This document shows, piece by piece, positions 1 to 9,005 of a stretch of 64,000 nucleotides of DNA. Positions within the stretch are counted from its first letter, which is position 1, and every line of letters begins with the position of its first letter. The notes under the pieces are model-generated. The model was not told the origin of the DNA, ran no database searches, and saw nothing but the letters and a program-made list of their open reading frames with translations. This DNA is from Halomonas sp. ALS9 (GTDB lineage: Bacteria; Pseudomonadota; Gammaproteobacteria; Pseudomonadales; Halomonadaceae), in assembly GCF_001651035.1 (NCBI RefSeq), contig NZ_LXRG01000233.1, positions 1-64,000 of the forward strand, written 5' to 3'. The position numbers and the translations under genes are program-made.

Positions 1-28
1 CACGATTCACGATTCACGATTCACCACA
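1..28. repeat. Short tandem repeat, CACGATTCA-type
   Basis: About three copies of a 9-base unit (CACGATTCA) lie at the window edge, just beyond the stop of the minus-strand HAD gene. It resembles the TTCACC-type short repeats found elsewhere in the window (16291, 18407, 24208, 44273). The left boundary is outside the window. Confidence 0.6.
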
Positions 29-30
29 GA

Positions 31-687
31 CTAATCCCGCAAGCTCATAATCCGCCATTGGCGCTCTTTGGCGATTTCGCGCAGGGTGTCGTCGGGGTCG
101 ACGGCGACGGGGTGCTCGACTATTTCTAATAGTGGCAAATCATTGTGCGAGTCGCTGTAGAACCACGCGCCTTCCATAGTCAGGTCTTGACCTTCCAGCC
201 ACGTTTCCAAACGGGTGACTTTACCTTCACGGTAGCTGGGAACGCCCGACACGCGGCCCGTATAGCGGCCTTCTTTGACTTCTGGGTTCACCGCGATTAA
301 GTGATCAACGCCTAAACGCTCGGCAATAGGTGCGGTGATAAAGCGGTTGGTAGCGGTGATAATCAGCAACGTGTCGCCTTTGGTGCGGTGGCGCGCCAGT
401 AGCTCTTCCGCTTTAGGCAGAATACTTGGCTCGATTTTGCTGGCCATAAACTGCTGGTGCCAAGCAGAAAGCTGTTCAGGAGAGTTATCGGCCAATGGCT
501 TAAGCGCCACTTCTAAAAAGGCCGCCATATCCAAGTTGCCTGCTTTGTAATCGGCCATGAAGCGATCGTTGGCTTCCCGGTAAGCGACTGGGTCGACGGC
601 GCCTTGTTCGAGTAAAAACTCGCCCCAGGCATGATCGCTGTCGATGGATAGCAGCGTATTATCCAAATCGAAAATGGCCAGACTCAC
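31..687 (-). CDS. HAD-superfamily phosphatase (SerB-like, HAD-IB)
   Basis: Predicted cytoplasmic phosphomonoesterase of the HAD-IB group. Motif I is FDLDNTL near the N-terminus (nucleophile Asp, acid/base Asp), motif II is the Thr in ITATNRF, and motif III is the acidic SDSHNDLPLL, all typical of SerB-like enzymes. At 218 residues it has the usual length for this group. The start is GTG at 687, preceded by an AAGGGGAG-type ribosome binding site. In related gammaproteobacteria such a gene often sits next to rppH, which is divergent here. The substrate cannot be named from sequence; phosphoserine or another small phosphate ester is possible. Confidence 0.85.
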   Translation of the reverse strand: MSLAIFDLDNTLLSIDSDHAWGEFLLEQGAVDPVAYREANDRFMADYKAGNLDMAAFLEVALKPLADNSPEQLSAWHQQFMASKIEPSILPKAEELLARHRTKGDTLLIITATNRFITAPIAERLGVDHLIAVNPEVKEGRYTGRVSGVPSYREGKVTRLETWLEGQDLTMEGAWFYSDSHNDLPLLEIVEHPVAVDPDDTLREIAKERQWRIMSLRD

Positions 688-912
688 GGCGCTCCCCTTT
701 TCTAGTCAGTGGTAGTAAGCGATTAGTATTGGTGTAAAAAACGCTAGTAAGGCAAATAGCGGACGCGGATTATCGCAGAGTCGCCCGGCCATTCCCACCA
801 GCACTCAGGCTAATACCAAGTAAGCATTCATGACTTAGCGTTATATTGTATTGATACGCTTGTCACCCTTGTGGAAAAATGGGGACAACTGAAAATTTAT
901 AAGGTGATGTCC

Positions 913-1404
913 GTGATCGACGCTGACGGCTTTCGCCCCAATGTTGGCATCATCATTGCCAATAGCCAGGGGCAGCTGCTTTGGGCGCGTCGGGTAGGAC
1001 AAAATGCGTGGCAATTTCCCCAGGGGGGCATCAATGCAAGCGAGACGCCACAACAAGCACTTTTTCGTGAGCTTTACGAAGAGATCGGCCTAACCGCCGA
1101 CGATGTTGATATTGTTGCCTGCACCCGGGGCTGGCTACGCTACCGTCTGCCACGACGTATGATTCGCACACATTCGCGTCCGGTCTGTATAGGCCAGAAG
1201 CAGAAGTGGTTTTTACTTAAAATCCGTTGCCAGGAAAGCCAAATCTGTATGACGGCAACCCCAACCCCCGAATTTGATGGGTGGCGGTGGGTGAGCTACT
1301 GGTACCCGCTAGGGCAGGTAGTGCCTTTTAAGCGAGAGGTATATCGGCGCGCGCTACGAGAGTTGTCTCCCCGCGTTCAGCGCCTGGCACAGGATGAAGA
1401 ATAG
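913..1404 (+). CDS. rppH: RNA pyrophosphohydrolase RppH
   Basis: Nudix hydrolase that removes pyrophosphate from the 5' end of triphosphorylated mRNA and so triggers RNase E decay. The N-terminus IDADGFRPNVG and the Nudix box (GGINASETPQQALFRELYEEIG within GPQ.. context, residues about 35-58) are those of RppH. I prefer the GTG at 913 because AAGGTGAT lies 4-10 bases upstream and it gives the family-typical start just before IDADGFRP; ATG 907 is an alternative, and an in-frame start at 871 would add 14 unusual residues. The gene is followed by ptsP, the conserved order in pseudomonads and relatives. Confidence 0.93.
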   Translation: MIDADGFRPNVGIIIANSQGQLLWARRVGQNAWQFPQGGINASETPQQALFRELYEEIGLTADDVDIVACTRGWLRYRLPRRMIRTHSRPVCIGQKQKWFLLKIRCQESQICMTATPTPEFDGWRWVSYWYPLGQVVPFKREVYRRALRELSPRVQRLAQDEE

Positions 1405-1488
1405 GGCGGAAGAAATAGGGTAACAAACCGCTGCCCAAACTAGAGCGGCGGCAGTTTGCCAGGAAATTCCTCAGCGAGGCAAATAATA

Positions 1489-3768
1489 GTGAAAAGTAAA
1501 ACGTCCATGCTTGAGGTGTTGCGACGAGTTATTCAGGAAGTGAATGGCGCGCGCAACCTTGAGGCTGCGCTGTCCACGATGGTTCGCCGAATTCGTAAAG
1601 CGATGCAGACCGACGTGTGCTCCTTCTATCTTTACGACAAGGAGCTTGAGTCGCTGGTGTTGATGGAGACGATTGGCCTGCGCACTCAAGCAGTAGGTCG
1701 TGTCGTACTGCCGTTGGGCGAAGGCTTGGTGGGATTGGTGGCCAAACGCAGCGAGCCGCTTAACCTTGAGGATGCCCAGACGCACCCCCAGTTCCGATAT
1801 TTTGAAGCCACTGGCGAAGAGCGCTACTCCAGCTTTCTGGGCGTGCCGATTATTCACCAGCGCCACATGCTCGGCGTATTGGTTGTTCAGCAAGCAGAAA
1901 AGCGCCGCTACGATGATGAAGACGAAGCCTTCCTGGTCACCATGGCGGCGCAGTTGGCAGGTGTTCTAGCCCACGCATTAGCGACAGGTAACCTGCTGCG
2001 CCCGGCGCTTGCCGGTGGGCAAGCAATGTTTAAAGGCGTTGCAGCCTCGCCAGGCATGGCCATGGGGGAGGCGGTGGTGATTACCCCACCCTCTGACCTT
2101 AATAGCGTGCCTGACCTCATTCCCAGCGATCAGGACTATGAGGTAGCGCGGTTAAAGGAGGCCATCGGTAAAACGCGTAGCGAAATTCGTGCGGCGGCCG
2201 AGCGCTTGGCAAGTCGTATTTCTGCACAAGAGCTGGCGCTGTTCGATGTCTACCAACAAATGTTGGGTGAAGCGGCGCTGGCCGATGAAGTGGAAAAGCG
2301 TATTCGTGAAGGGCAGTGGGCACCAGGCGCATTGGCCGACGTAGTCCGCCGCCACGTGCAGTACTTAGAGCGAGTCGACGATAACTACCTGCGTGAGCGG
2401 GCGGCGGATATTCGTGATCTGGGCCGCCGGGTGCTTGCCCATCTGCAAGAAGATACGCCCTCTACGCCGGAAACCTATCCCGATAACGCCATTTTGGTCG
2501 GTGATGAAATCAGCGTGGCCATGCTGGGTGAAGTGCCACGCGATAAGCTAAAAGGGCTGGTCTCGGTACGTGGCTCCAGCACGTCCCACGTAGCGATTGT
2601 GGCCCGCGCCATGGGCATTCCTACGGTGCTGGGCATGGTGGATTTGCCACTGCCGCGGCTAGGCGGTGCACCGGTTGTTCTGGACGGCCACCGTGGCCGG
2701 CTGTTTGTACGCCCCTCACCTGAACTTACGGCGCGTTATGAAAGTCTGATCGCCGAAGAAGAGGCGCTCAGCGAACTGCTTGAGCACGAACAGGATCTGC
2801 CCAGCGCCACCCCCGACGGCCACATCATGCCGCTAATGGTCAATACCGGGCTGGCGGTCGATGCCACCGCGCTGTTGAAAAGCCGCATCGGTGGAGTGGG
2901 GCTCTACCGCACCGAAGTGCCGTTTATGATTACCGAACGTTTCCCCGGCGAAAAAGAGCAAACCAAGCTCTATCGTGACCAGCTCGAAGGCTTTGCACCG
3001 CTGCCGGTGGTGATGCGCACGCTGGATATTGGCGGTGACAAAGACCTGCCCTATTTCCCGATTGAGGAGGCCAATCCGTTTTTAGGCTGGCGCGGTATGC
3101 GCGTCACCCTGGATCACCCGGAAGTGCTGATGGTGCAGCTGCGCGCCATGCTCAAAGCTTCTATCGACCTGGATAACCTCTACGTTCTGTTCCCGATGAT
3201 CACCAACGTCGAAGAGGTCGATGAAGCCCTGCGCCTGCTGGATCGTGCGATTCTAGAACTGGGCGAAGAGGGCATTACTGTCATCAGGCCCCAGGTGGGC
3301 GTAATGATCGAAGTGCCCGCCACTATTTACCAAATGGACGCGCTAGCAAAACGAGTCGACTTCTTCTCCGTGGGCAGCAACGACCTAACCCAGTACTTAC
3401 TAGCGGTAGATCGCAACAACCCGCGCGTATCGAGCCTTTACGATGCGCTGCACCCGGCGCTGCTCGGTGCTCTACTAGAGCTTTCCACGGATGCCAGGCG
3501 ACTCAATAAGCCCATTTCACTGTGCGGTGAATTGGCCGGCGACCCGGCCGGGGCGCTGCTGCTCATGGCCATGGGCTTTACCAGTCTCTCCATGAATGCG
3601 CCCAGCCTGCCCAAAGTGCGTGCGGCTATTCGCCGAGTACCGTTTGGCGATGCCGAGAAACTGCTCAAAGAAGTGATGGAACTGGATACACCTGCCCAGG
3701 TGCACACCCATTTAGAGGGGCGTATGGATGAGTGGCAGCTGTCGCATTTGATGCCACCCCGTGACTAG
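1489..3768 (+). CDS. ptsP: PEP-protein phosphotransferase PtsP (EI-Ntr)
   Basis: First enzyme of the nitrogen-type phosphotransferase system; it transfers phosphate from PEP to NPr. An N-terminal GAF sensor domain (about 1-150) is followed by the PEP-utilising N domain, the swivelling phosphohistidine domain (GSSTSHVAIVARAMG, with the His acceptor) and the TIM barrel (LYRTEVPFM, NDLTQYLLAVDR, SLCGELAGD with catalytic Cys). The chosen GTG at 1489 has a GAGG 9 bases upstream and gives 759 residues; ATG 1507 (MLEVLRRV) is the alternative matching many homologues. It lies 84 bases after rppH and is probably cotranscribed with it. Confidence 0.92.
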   Translation: MKSKTSMLEVLRRVIQEVNGARNLEAALSTMVRRIRKAMQTDVCSFYLYDKELESLVLMETIGLRTQAVGRVVLPLGEGLVGLVAKRSEPLNLEDAQTHPQFRYFEATGEERYSSFLGVPIIHQRHMLGVLVVQQAEKRRYDDEDEAFLVTMAAQLAGVLAHALATGNLLRPALAGGQAMFKGVAASPGMAMGEAVVITPPSDLNSVPDLIPSDQDYEVARLKEAIGKTRSEIRAAAERLASRISAQELALFDVYQQMLGEAALADEVEKRIREGQWAPGALADVVRRHVQYLERVDDNYLRERAADIRDLGRRVLAHLQEDTPSTPETYPDNAILVGDEISVAMLGEVPRDKLKGLVSVRGSSTSHVAIVARAMGIPTVLGMVDLPLPRLGGAPVVLDGHRGRLFVRPSPELTARYESLIAEEEALSELLEHEQDLPSATPDGHIMPLMVNTGLAVDATALLKSRIGGVGLYRTEVPFMITERFPGEKEQTKLYRDQLEGFAPLPVVMRTLDIGGDKDLPYFPIEEANPFLGWRGMRVTLDHPEVLMVQLRAMLKASIDLDNLYVLFPMITNVEEVDEALRLLDRAILELGEEGITVIRPQVGVMIEVPATIYQMDALAKRVDFFSVGSNDLTQYLLAVDRNNPRVSSLYDALHPALLGALLELSTDARRLNKPISLCGELAGDPAGALLLMAMGFTSLSMNAPSLPKVRAAIRRVPFGDAEKLLKEVMELDTPAQVHTHLEGRMDEWQLSHLMPPRD

Positions 3769-3789
3769 GCCTTGCACAGTCAACAGACT

Positions 3790-4590
3790 CTAAGGCATTG
3801 ATGCTAGCGAATCGCTGGGCAGCGCAAGGGTGGTTTCACCCTCAAAGCGACCCAGCGGCCCGAAGCGTTGTTCGGTAATCTTGATATGCCCTTGGCTGTC
3901 TAGGGTTAGCCACGAAGTGGCACGGGTGCCATAGCGCTCGCCAACAATAAACGCTGCCGAAAGCTGGCGCTCCAATTCAAGGCCAACGCCGGTATTCGGT
4001 AATGCCTCGACAGCCGCTTCTTGCGGGTTTTGCATTGCGCGCTGAACCGCGTTTGGCCATGCCTGCAAGTGACCCTGTTGCAAAATAGCGTGCTCAAGTG
4101 CCCCACGTACATGTAATAGCTTTGGCCAGGGGGAGTTGAGGTCGGCGTTGGACAATCCATGTACGCCCGGGGGCACCTCGCTGAGAGCCAAGCGTTCTCG
4201 GCCCCGGTGCAAGTGCCAAAGCCGCGTTGGTGTCGCGACTAATAAGTTAAAGCCTGCATAACGCAACGCCTCTCCCTGGCTAAGCTCGCTTAACCATGCT
4301 TCAATATCGTTACACTGTAGGGCATTAGCGACCAATTCGCCGCGGCTCGGAGCGCCGGGTGGCACACTTAATTGCACGTCACGCACATTGGTTAATGTGG
4401 CCACTACACCGCCACGCTTGGCCGCCAGCCATGAGCCACCGGCCTCTAAATCGCGCCCACCGACAACGTCAGGGCTATCTCGCCAGTGATCCATTGGCGC
4501 AGTGGGGCGAGCATAAAACTCATCACGGTTACCCATCAGCCGCAAAGGCGTGGGCGTGCCGGGTTGCCAAGCAAACGATATTAAACACAT
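3790..4590 (-). CDS. NRDE family protein (TANGO2-like)
   Basis: Belongs to the NRDE family, named for the motif seen here as GNRDE near residue 20. It has the conserved N-terminus MCLISFAW with Cys2 and later the GGSWLA and LTNVRD motifs. The family is related to eukaryotic TANGO2, and its members resemble N-terminal nucleophile amidohydrolases; the biochemical role in bacteria is unsettled. Length 266 residues is normal. It converges with ptsP across only 21 bases, with no clear hairpin terminator between them. Confidence 0.85.
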   Translation of the reverse strand: MCLISFAWQPGTPTPLRLMGNRDEFYARPTAPMDHWRDSPDVVGGRDLEAGGSWLAAKRGGVVATLTNVRDVQLSVPPGAPSRGELVANALQCNDIEAWLSELSQGEALRYAGFNLLVATPTRLWHLHRGRERLALSEVPPGVHGLSNADLNSPWPKLLHVRGALEHAILQQGHLQAWPNAVQRAMQNPQEAAVEALPNTGVGLELERQLSAAFIVGERYGTRATSWLTLDSQGHIKITEQRFGPLGRFEGETTLALPSDSLASMP

Positions 4591-4698
4591 AACAAACTCA
4601 TAGAAGAAAAGGGTGGAAAGCGTTCAACGCAAGCGCTGCATGACAGTAACGAAATGTAGACGTACACTTACATCAGTATCATATTTGTAGCATAAATC

Positions 4699-4718
4699 CT
4701 CACACAGAAAAGTGTGAG
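4699..4718 (+). other. Small hairpin upstream of the receiver-domain gene
   Basis: A perfect 7-base-pair inverted repeat, CTCACAC / GTGTGAG with a 6-base AGAAAA loop, lies 72 bases before the start of the next gene in the divergent intergenic region. It has no T-tract, so it is unlikely to be a terminator. An operator or leader hairpin is possible. Confidence 0.4.
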
Positions 4719-4790
4719 TGTCGGCAGTTCGTGCAAAGTTTAAAGCGGTCACGTTATCAGCGGCCATGTGATCAACAGGAAGGCGAGATC

Positions 4791-5978
4791 ATGCAACGTT
4801 ATCAAAGGGAGCACTTTTGGAACGCCATTGTTTGGCCTCTGCTATGGCCACTGCTGCTAGTGCAAGCTGCTTTAGTTGTGCTTTGCCTGATAGTCGGCGC
4901 CATGATGTGGTGGATGTCGCCAAGTAACGCCTCCTGGAGCACCATGCTGTGGTTAATGGCAGCCCTGCTGATTGGCAGTAGCTTGAATGTCTGCGCTTTT
5001 CTTATGCTGGTTAAAACACGCGCTCGGCATAAAGACGCCCGTTTTATGCAAGAACTCACCGAACTTGAGCGCCATAGTCAGGCTCTGTGTACCACCGCAG
5101 CGCGTGCACTCCCCGAGCATAAATGCTCCCCGCCGGATGCCGCCGACGAATCTCATCTGCCCCTCCAGCGGCTGGCCAGCGTTAATGAAGTACTCGCCGG
5201 TCTTGAGCGTTGTATGCATTGCTCGCAAGTAGCCAGCGCCGCTACCAAAAACACGCGGCAGGAGCATGAACAATCCCTGTTGGACGATCTTCAGCACCAG
5301 CAACGCCAGCTCAAACACTTGATGGCTGGCCGAGAAAGGGCGCGGGAAGAGTCGCGTTTGAAATCAGGCTACCTAACGCTACTGCAGCATGAAACAGACA
5401 ACTTGTTAGACCACTTAAACGCCATGGCTGATAAAGAAATTACCGATAATTGTCGGCAAAATGTCATGGAAGTATACGAACACGTGTCGGATATCCGTGC
5501 ACTATTGACCAATCTCGTTCAGCAAGGTGATGGGATCGGTGAGGCTGGAAGTGATGGCGAGCGTGCCGCGCTGCAGCGCAATTTGCGTGTACTGGTTGTC
5601 GACGATGGACCAGTGAATTTGATGCTAGCCCGGCAAATGCTGGAGACTCAAGGCCTGCGGGTAGAAGGTGTTAGCAGCGGCGAGCAGGCGCTGGAGCGCC
5701 AACAAAGCACTAACTTTGACCTGGTATTCATGGATATCTTTATGCCCATCCTGGACGGGCTTGAAACCTCTCGGCGCTGGCGCGAGTTCGAGCGAAACCG
5801 TGGTGGCAACCAAAGCGTGCTGGTTGCACTAACGGCCAATGCAGACAATGCCGGGCGCGATGCCTGTCTAGCCGCTGGCATGGATGACTTACTTGCCAAA
5901 CCGTATCAACCCGAAACCCTGCTTAAAATGATTACTCACTGGTTTCCAGGCACGATTAAATCGACTCCCCCTGAATGA
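4791..5978 (+). CDS. Membrane protein with C-terminal receiver domain (kinase-less hybrid)
   Basis: The protein has two N-terminal membrane segments (about residues 10-40 and 50-70), a long helical/coiled-coil middle, and a C-terminal receiver domain: VLVVDDGPVNLMLARQ, phosphoacceptor Asp in LVFMDIFMPILDG, conserved Thr/Ala and Lys in ALTAN and LLAKPYQP. It looks like a GacS/BarA-type hybrid kinase without the ATPase domain: no N-box or G-box is visible. Start ATG 4791 has AGGAAGG about 8 bases upstream; the in-frame extension to 4731 lacks one. Its stop overlaps the following permease gene by four bases (ATGA), suggesting translational coupling. Function is unknown; it may be a phosphate acceptor for another kinase. 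Confidence 0.75.
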   Translation: MQRYQREHFWNAIVWPLLWPLLLVQAALVVLCLIVGAMMWWMSPSNASWSTMLWLMAALLIGSSLNVCAFLMLVKTRARHKDARFMQELTELERHSQALCTTAARALPEHKCSPPDAADESHLPLQRLASVNEVLAGLERCMHCSQVASAATKNTRQEHEQSLLDDLQHQQRQLKHLMAGRERAREESRLKSGYLTLLQHETDNLLDHLNAMADKEITDNCRQNVMEVYEHVSDIRALLTNLVQQGDGIGEAGSDGERAALQRNLRVLVVDDGPVNLMLARQMLETQGLRVEGVSSGEQALERQQSTNFDLVFMDIFMPILDGLETSRRWREFERNRGGNQSVLVALTANADNAGRDACLAAGMDDLLAKPYQPETLLKMITHWFPGTIKSTPPE

Positions 5979-6772
5979 CCATGGTCATGACGTTATTGAT
6001 TTACCTAGCTCTAGGGGCCGTCGCAGGCACAATGGCCGGTGTGTTTGGCGTGGGCGGTGGGCTTATTATTGTTCCCGTGTTGGTGTTTGCGTTTGGGCTG
6101 CAAAACATCGCCTCAGAAATTATCATGCATTTAGCCATTGGCACCTCCCTCGCCACCATCCTTGTCACCGGTTCATCCTCAACCCTGGGCCATTTCCGTC
6201 GAGGCAGCATTCACCGTGCATGGCTTAAAGCACTGCTGCCAGGGTTGGTATTAGGTGCCGTCGCCGGAGTGTTTGTTGCCGACAATCTCTCCGGCTCGTC
6301 GCTGGGAACTATGTTTGGCATCTTCGTTCTACTCATTGCCGCCAAAATGGTGTTTGGTTTAACGCCCAAGCCCGGCAGTGTCGCGCCAGGCAACTGGGTA
6401 ATGGCGCTGGCGGGTGTCGCAATTGGCGCTGTTTCAGCGCTGTTTGGAATTGGCGGCGGTGCCATGACGGTGCCGCTGCTCTCGCGCTGCGGTGCCAGCA
6501 TGACCCAGGCGGTGGGCACAGCTGCGGCAGTAGGGCTGCCTATTGCGCTGGTGGGAGCGCTGGCGTTTATCGTGGTGGGGTGGGGAAATCCCCTGCTACC
6601 TGCCTGGGCGACTGGCTTTGTTATGTGGCCTGCGTTCTTCAGTATTGTTATCACCAGCGTTCCATTTGCCCGCTTAGGCGTTAAACTTGCCCACGTTTTG
6701 CCTGCCCATGCGCTACGGCTCTCCTTCGCGCTACTGTTGGCGGTGGTAGGGATTCGCTTCCTGCTCTCCTAG
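5975..6772 (+). CDS. TauE/SafE-family permease
   Basis: Integral membrane protein of about eight segments in the sulfite exporter TauE/SafE family (DUF81). The two-fold internal repeat is visible: GVFGVGGGLIIVPVL near residue 20 and ALFGIGGGAMTVPLL near residue 155. Family members export sulfite, sulfoacetate or other organic sulfur anions, but many have unknown substrates. The gene overlaps the upstream receiver protein by four bases. The ATG at 5975 is directly coupled; ATG 5984 or 5987 are alternatives. Confidence 0.85.
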   Translation: MTMVMTLLIYLALGAVAGTMAGVFGVGGGLIIVPVLVFAFGLQNIASEIIMHLAIGTSLATILVTGSSSTLGHFRRGSIHRAWLKALLPGLVLGAVAGVFVADNLSGSSLGTMFGIFVLLIAAKMVFGLTPKPGSVAPGNWVMALAGVAIGAVSALFGIGGGAMTVPLLSRCGASMTQAVGTAAAVGLPIALVGALAFIVVGWGNPLLPAWATGFVMWPAFFSIVITSVPFARLGVKLAHVLPAHALRLSFALLLAVVGIRFLLS

Positions 6773-6855
6773 CCGGGGAGTATTTGGCTTGTTGAGTGGG
6801 CGCTTTCAACGCTTCGTAAATGAACAATTTCCTTTGGTCAGATTAGAGAGTGTAA

Positions 6856-7644
6856 ATGATTAATTACCCGACGATTGACCCAGTGGCTATCTCCTTGGGG
6901 CCGCTGCAAGTCCATTGGTATGGTCTGATGTATGTAGTGGGGTTTGTCGCCGCCTGGTGGCTTGGCTGTCGGCGTGCATCGCGTATCGGCCTCAATAATG
7001 ATGATATCGGTGATTTGCTCTTCTACTGTGCAATCGGTGTCGTTGCCGGTGGGCGCTTAGGGTACGCGCTGTTCTACGGACTAGGGCAGTGGATGTCTGA
7101 CCCACTGTGGATTTTCCGCGTATGGGATGGCGGCATGAGCTTCCACGGCGGCCTACTCGGCGTATTGCTCGCCGCCTGGATATTCGCCCGGCGCAAACAG
7201 CTGGCATTCCTAACGCTCACCGATTTTATCGCCCCGTTGGTTCCGATTGGCTTAGGCGCCGGGCGCATCGGTAACTTTATAAATCATGAGTTACCAGGCC
7301 GCATAACCTCGCTGCCCTGGGGGATGCCGTTTCCCGGCATGGGCGCTGAACCGCGCCACCCATCAGCGCTCTATGAGGCGTTATTAGAAGGCGTCGTGCT
7401 GTTTGCCATTCTCTGGTGGGTCTCCGCCAAGCCGACAGCGCGCGGCTTTTTATCCGGGCTATTCTTAATCGGCTACGGTGTATTCCGCTTTATGGTCGAG
7501 TTTGTCCGCATGCCCGACGCCCACATCGGCTTTATCGCCTTCGGCTGGGTCACCATGGGCATGCTGCTCACCCTGCCGATGATCGCACTGGGCTTCATTA
7601 TTATTGCCTGGTCACGCTCCCAGCCAGTGGATGTTAAGGTTTGA
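6856..7644 (+). CDS. lgt: Prolipoprotein diacylglyceryl transferase Lgt
   Basis: Inner-membrane enzyme that transfers diacylglycerol from phosphatidylglycerol to the lipobox cysteine of prolipoproteins. The Lgt signature GRIGNFINHELPGR is present (about residues 137-150), as are the N-terminal HWYGLMYVVGF and the seven-segment topology. At 262 residues it has a normal length. In many gammaproteobacteria lgt directly precedes thyA; here an MNT/HEPN pair and a repeat element have been inserted between them (7.7-9.0 kb). Confidence 0.95.
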   Translation: MINYPTIDPVAISLGPLQVHWYGLMYVVGFVAAWWLGCRRASRIGLNNDDIGDLLFYCAIGVVAGGRLGYALFYGLGQWMSDPLWIFRVWDGGMSFHGGLLGVLLAAWIFARRKQLAFLTLTDFIAPLVPIGLGAGRIGNFINHELPGRITSLPWGMPFPGMGAEPRHPSALYEALLEGVVLFAILWWVSAKPTARGFLSGLFLIGYGVFRFMVEFVRMPDAHIGFIAFGWVTMGMLLTLPMIALGFIIIAWSRSQPVDVKV

Positions 7645-7767
7645 TGGGGGCAGAGAGCCTTGCCTGATCCAGTTGGAAATAGCGTTATAATGCCAGTGTG
7701 TCACTAGAGCCTGTTGGGTAATAGCTGTGCACGATAAAGCCAAATTGAGTTGGTACAGAGGTGTGGT

Positions 7768-8067
7768 ATGAGACTCAGTGAAGAGCAAAAAGCGATTGTA
7801 AAGCAGGTAGGTCGCGAAGTTTTTGGTAAAAATGTTCAGCTTGCGCTCTTTGGTTCCCGCTTAAACGACCATCTCAAGGGTGGGGATATTGACATTTTAG
7901 TCAAGAGCGATGAGCCAATGACGGGCAAAATGATCAAGATGTTGACCATGACGGCTCGGTTACAGATGCGCCTGGGTGACCAGCCAATCGACATATTGAT
8001 TTATGATCCAGAAACACCCTTGTCACCTGTGTATGAGGAAGCGCTTACTAACGGAGAGCTAATATGA
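7768..8067 (+). CDS. MNT-type nucleotidyltransferase antitoxin (MntA-like)
   Basis: Minimal nucleotidyltransferase with the motif GSRLNDHLKGGDIDIL (GSx10DxD), giving the catalytic aspartates, and a third Asp in QPIDILIYD. In characterised MntA/HepT systems the MNT protein neutralises the HEPN RNase by adding AMP groups to a tyrosine next to the RNase motif. ATG 7768 is chosen because AGAGGTG lies about 5 bases upstream; an in-frame start at 7750 is less likely. It is followed directly by the HEPN partner. At about 99 residues it has a typical length. Confidence 0.85.
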   Translation: MRLSEEQKAIVKQVGREVFGKNVQLALFGSRLNDHLKGGDIDILVKSDEPMTGKMIKMLTMTARLQMRLGDQPIDILIYDPETPLSPVYEEALTNGELI

Positions 8068-8092
8068 GGGTCTTCTTCCGGTTGAGCGCTTC

Positions 8093-8578
8093 GTGTCTAC
8101 GCTTAACGTAGTAAAGCGCGAAGGGGATCATTTAACATACAGTTGGCTTACGCTATTTGCTGAAGAAAAGCTGATTACCCAAACATGGGTAGAGACGTTA
8201 GATGATCAGCCACAAGAAGCGGTTTTCTTAGAAGCATTCGTTTCCAGGTTTGGCCGAATGCAAGATACGCTAGCCGACAAGTTATTACCTCGCTGGTTAC
8301 AGGCGCTTGCGGAAAAACCGGGCAGTCAAATTGAAACACTTAATCGGGCTGAACGCTTAGGCGTAGTAAACAGTGTTGAAGGGTGGTTGATTGCCAGAAA
8401 ACTTCGTAACCAGTTGGTTCATGAGTACATGGAAAATGCTCGCGAGTTTGCAGAAGCGATCAATATTGCGCGAGATTCGAGTCTGATGCTTTTGAGCACC
8501 TATAATCAGCTTCATCATTATGCAGAAAATAAAATGTTGTTAACTGAGCTTCCTGGACTGTTAAATTTGCCTAATTAG
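8093..8578 (+). CDS. HEPN-domain toxin (HepT-like)
   Basis: All-helical HEPN protein with the motif RNQLVHEY near residue 102, which is exactly the RX4HXY pattern of HepT RNases: Arg and His catalytic, Tyr the site AMPylated by the MNT partner. GTG 8093 is the only start codon in this frame after the upstream stop at 8060. The in-frame codons just before it read EGLLPVERF, which looks coding. The ATG that overlaps the mntA stop (8064) is in a different frame and yields only 15 codons, so a one-base deletion near the native start is possible. The function as toxin is inferred from motif and context. Confidence 0.78.
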   Translation: MSTLNVVKREGDHLTYSWLTLFAEEKLITQTWVETLDDQPQEAVFLEAFVSRFGRMQDTLADKLLPRWLQALAEKPGSQIETLNRAERLGVVNSVEGWLIARKLRNQLVHEYMENAREFAEAINIARDSSLMLLSTYNQLHHYAENKMLLTELPGLLNLPN

Positions 8579-8604
8579 TAGGCTGAAGCTGTTTGGGGTA
8601 AGTT

Positions 8605-8747
8605 CACGCCCGCGGGAGCAGCGCGAAGCGGTGCCGGGTTTGGCTCGTGCAGGCAAGGTTGGTTGGGTGCCACCAGGCGTCGTTCCGCCGCCACCCGCGG
8701 GTGCCTCATTCGCTCGTACCTCGCGAGATTCGTTACCACGCGCTACG
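8605..8747 (+). repeat. BIME-like repeat, left end truncated
   Basis: This is a class A half (CCCGCGGGAGCAGCGCG, GCGGTGCCGGG) missing its GTAGCGCG end, followed by a spacer and a complete inverted class B half ending TTACCACGCGCTAC. It fills the gap between the HEPN gene and thyA together with the half-element at 8854. Open frames across it are translations of the repeat and are not genes. Confidence 0.8.
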
Positions 8748-8853
8748 GTTTGTGCACTCACTCTATTTCGGTGGTGTGATTACGTGCCACGGCCACGTTC
8801 ATAATGTGCACACTCCCTTTGAACCCCCATGCTTCATGTGCATGCGAGATTTA

Positions 8854-8909
8854 GTAGCGCGTGGTAAGCCTCAGGCGCACCCGCGGGAGCAGCGCGAAGC
8901 GGTGCCGGG
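8854..8909 (+). repeat. Single class A REP-like half
   Basis: Begins GTAGCGCGTGGTAAGCC and ends GCGGTGCCGGG. It is separated from the preceding element by a linker of about 105 bases (GCACTCACTC...GCATGCGAGATTTA) that recurs almost unchanged at about 43133 and 44048. The remaining 95 bases before thyA hold no recognisable feature. Confidence 0.8.
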
Positions 8910-9005
8910 CTTAACTGGATAACGCTAACAGGCCAGCACCGCTAGACCGGGCAGCTATGGGCGCCTAGAATAAACCGCTACACCGCCCGTTAACTTGGAA
9001 ATTCT

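Noticed and set aside
7660..7691. Promoter for the MNT/HEPN pair (TTGCCT and TATAAT)
   Set aside because: The spacing is 20 bases, too long for a confident sigma-70 promoter, though TATAAT alone could contribute.
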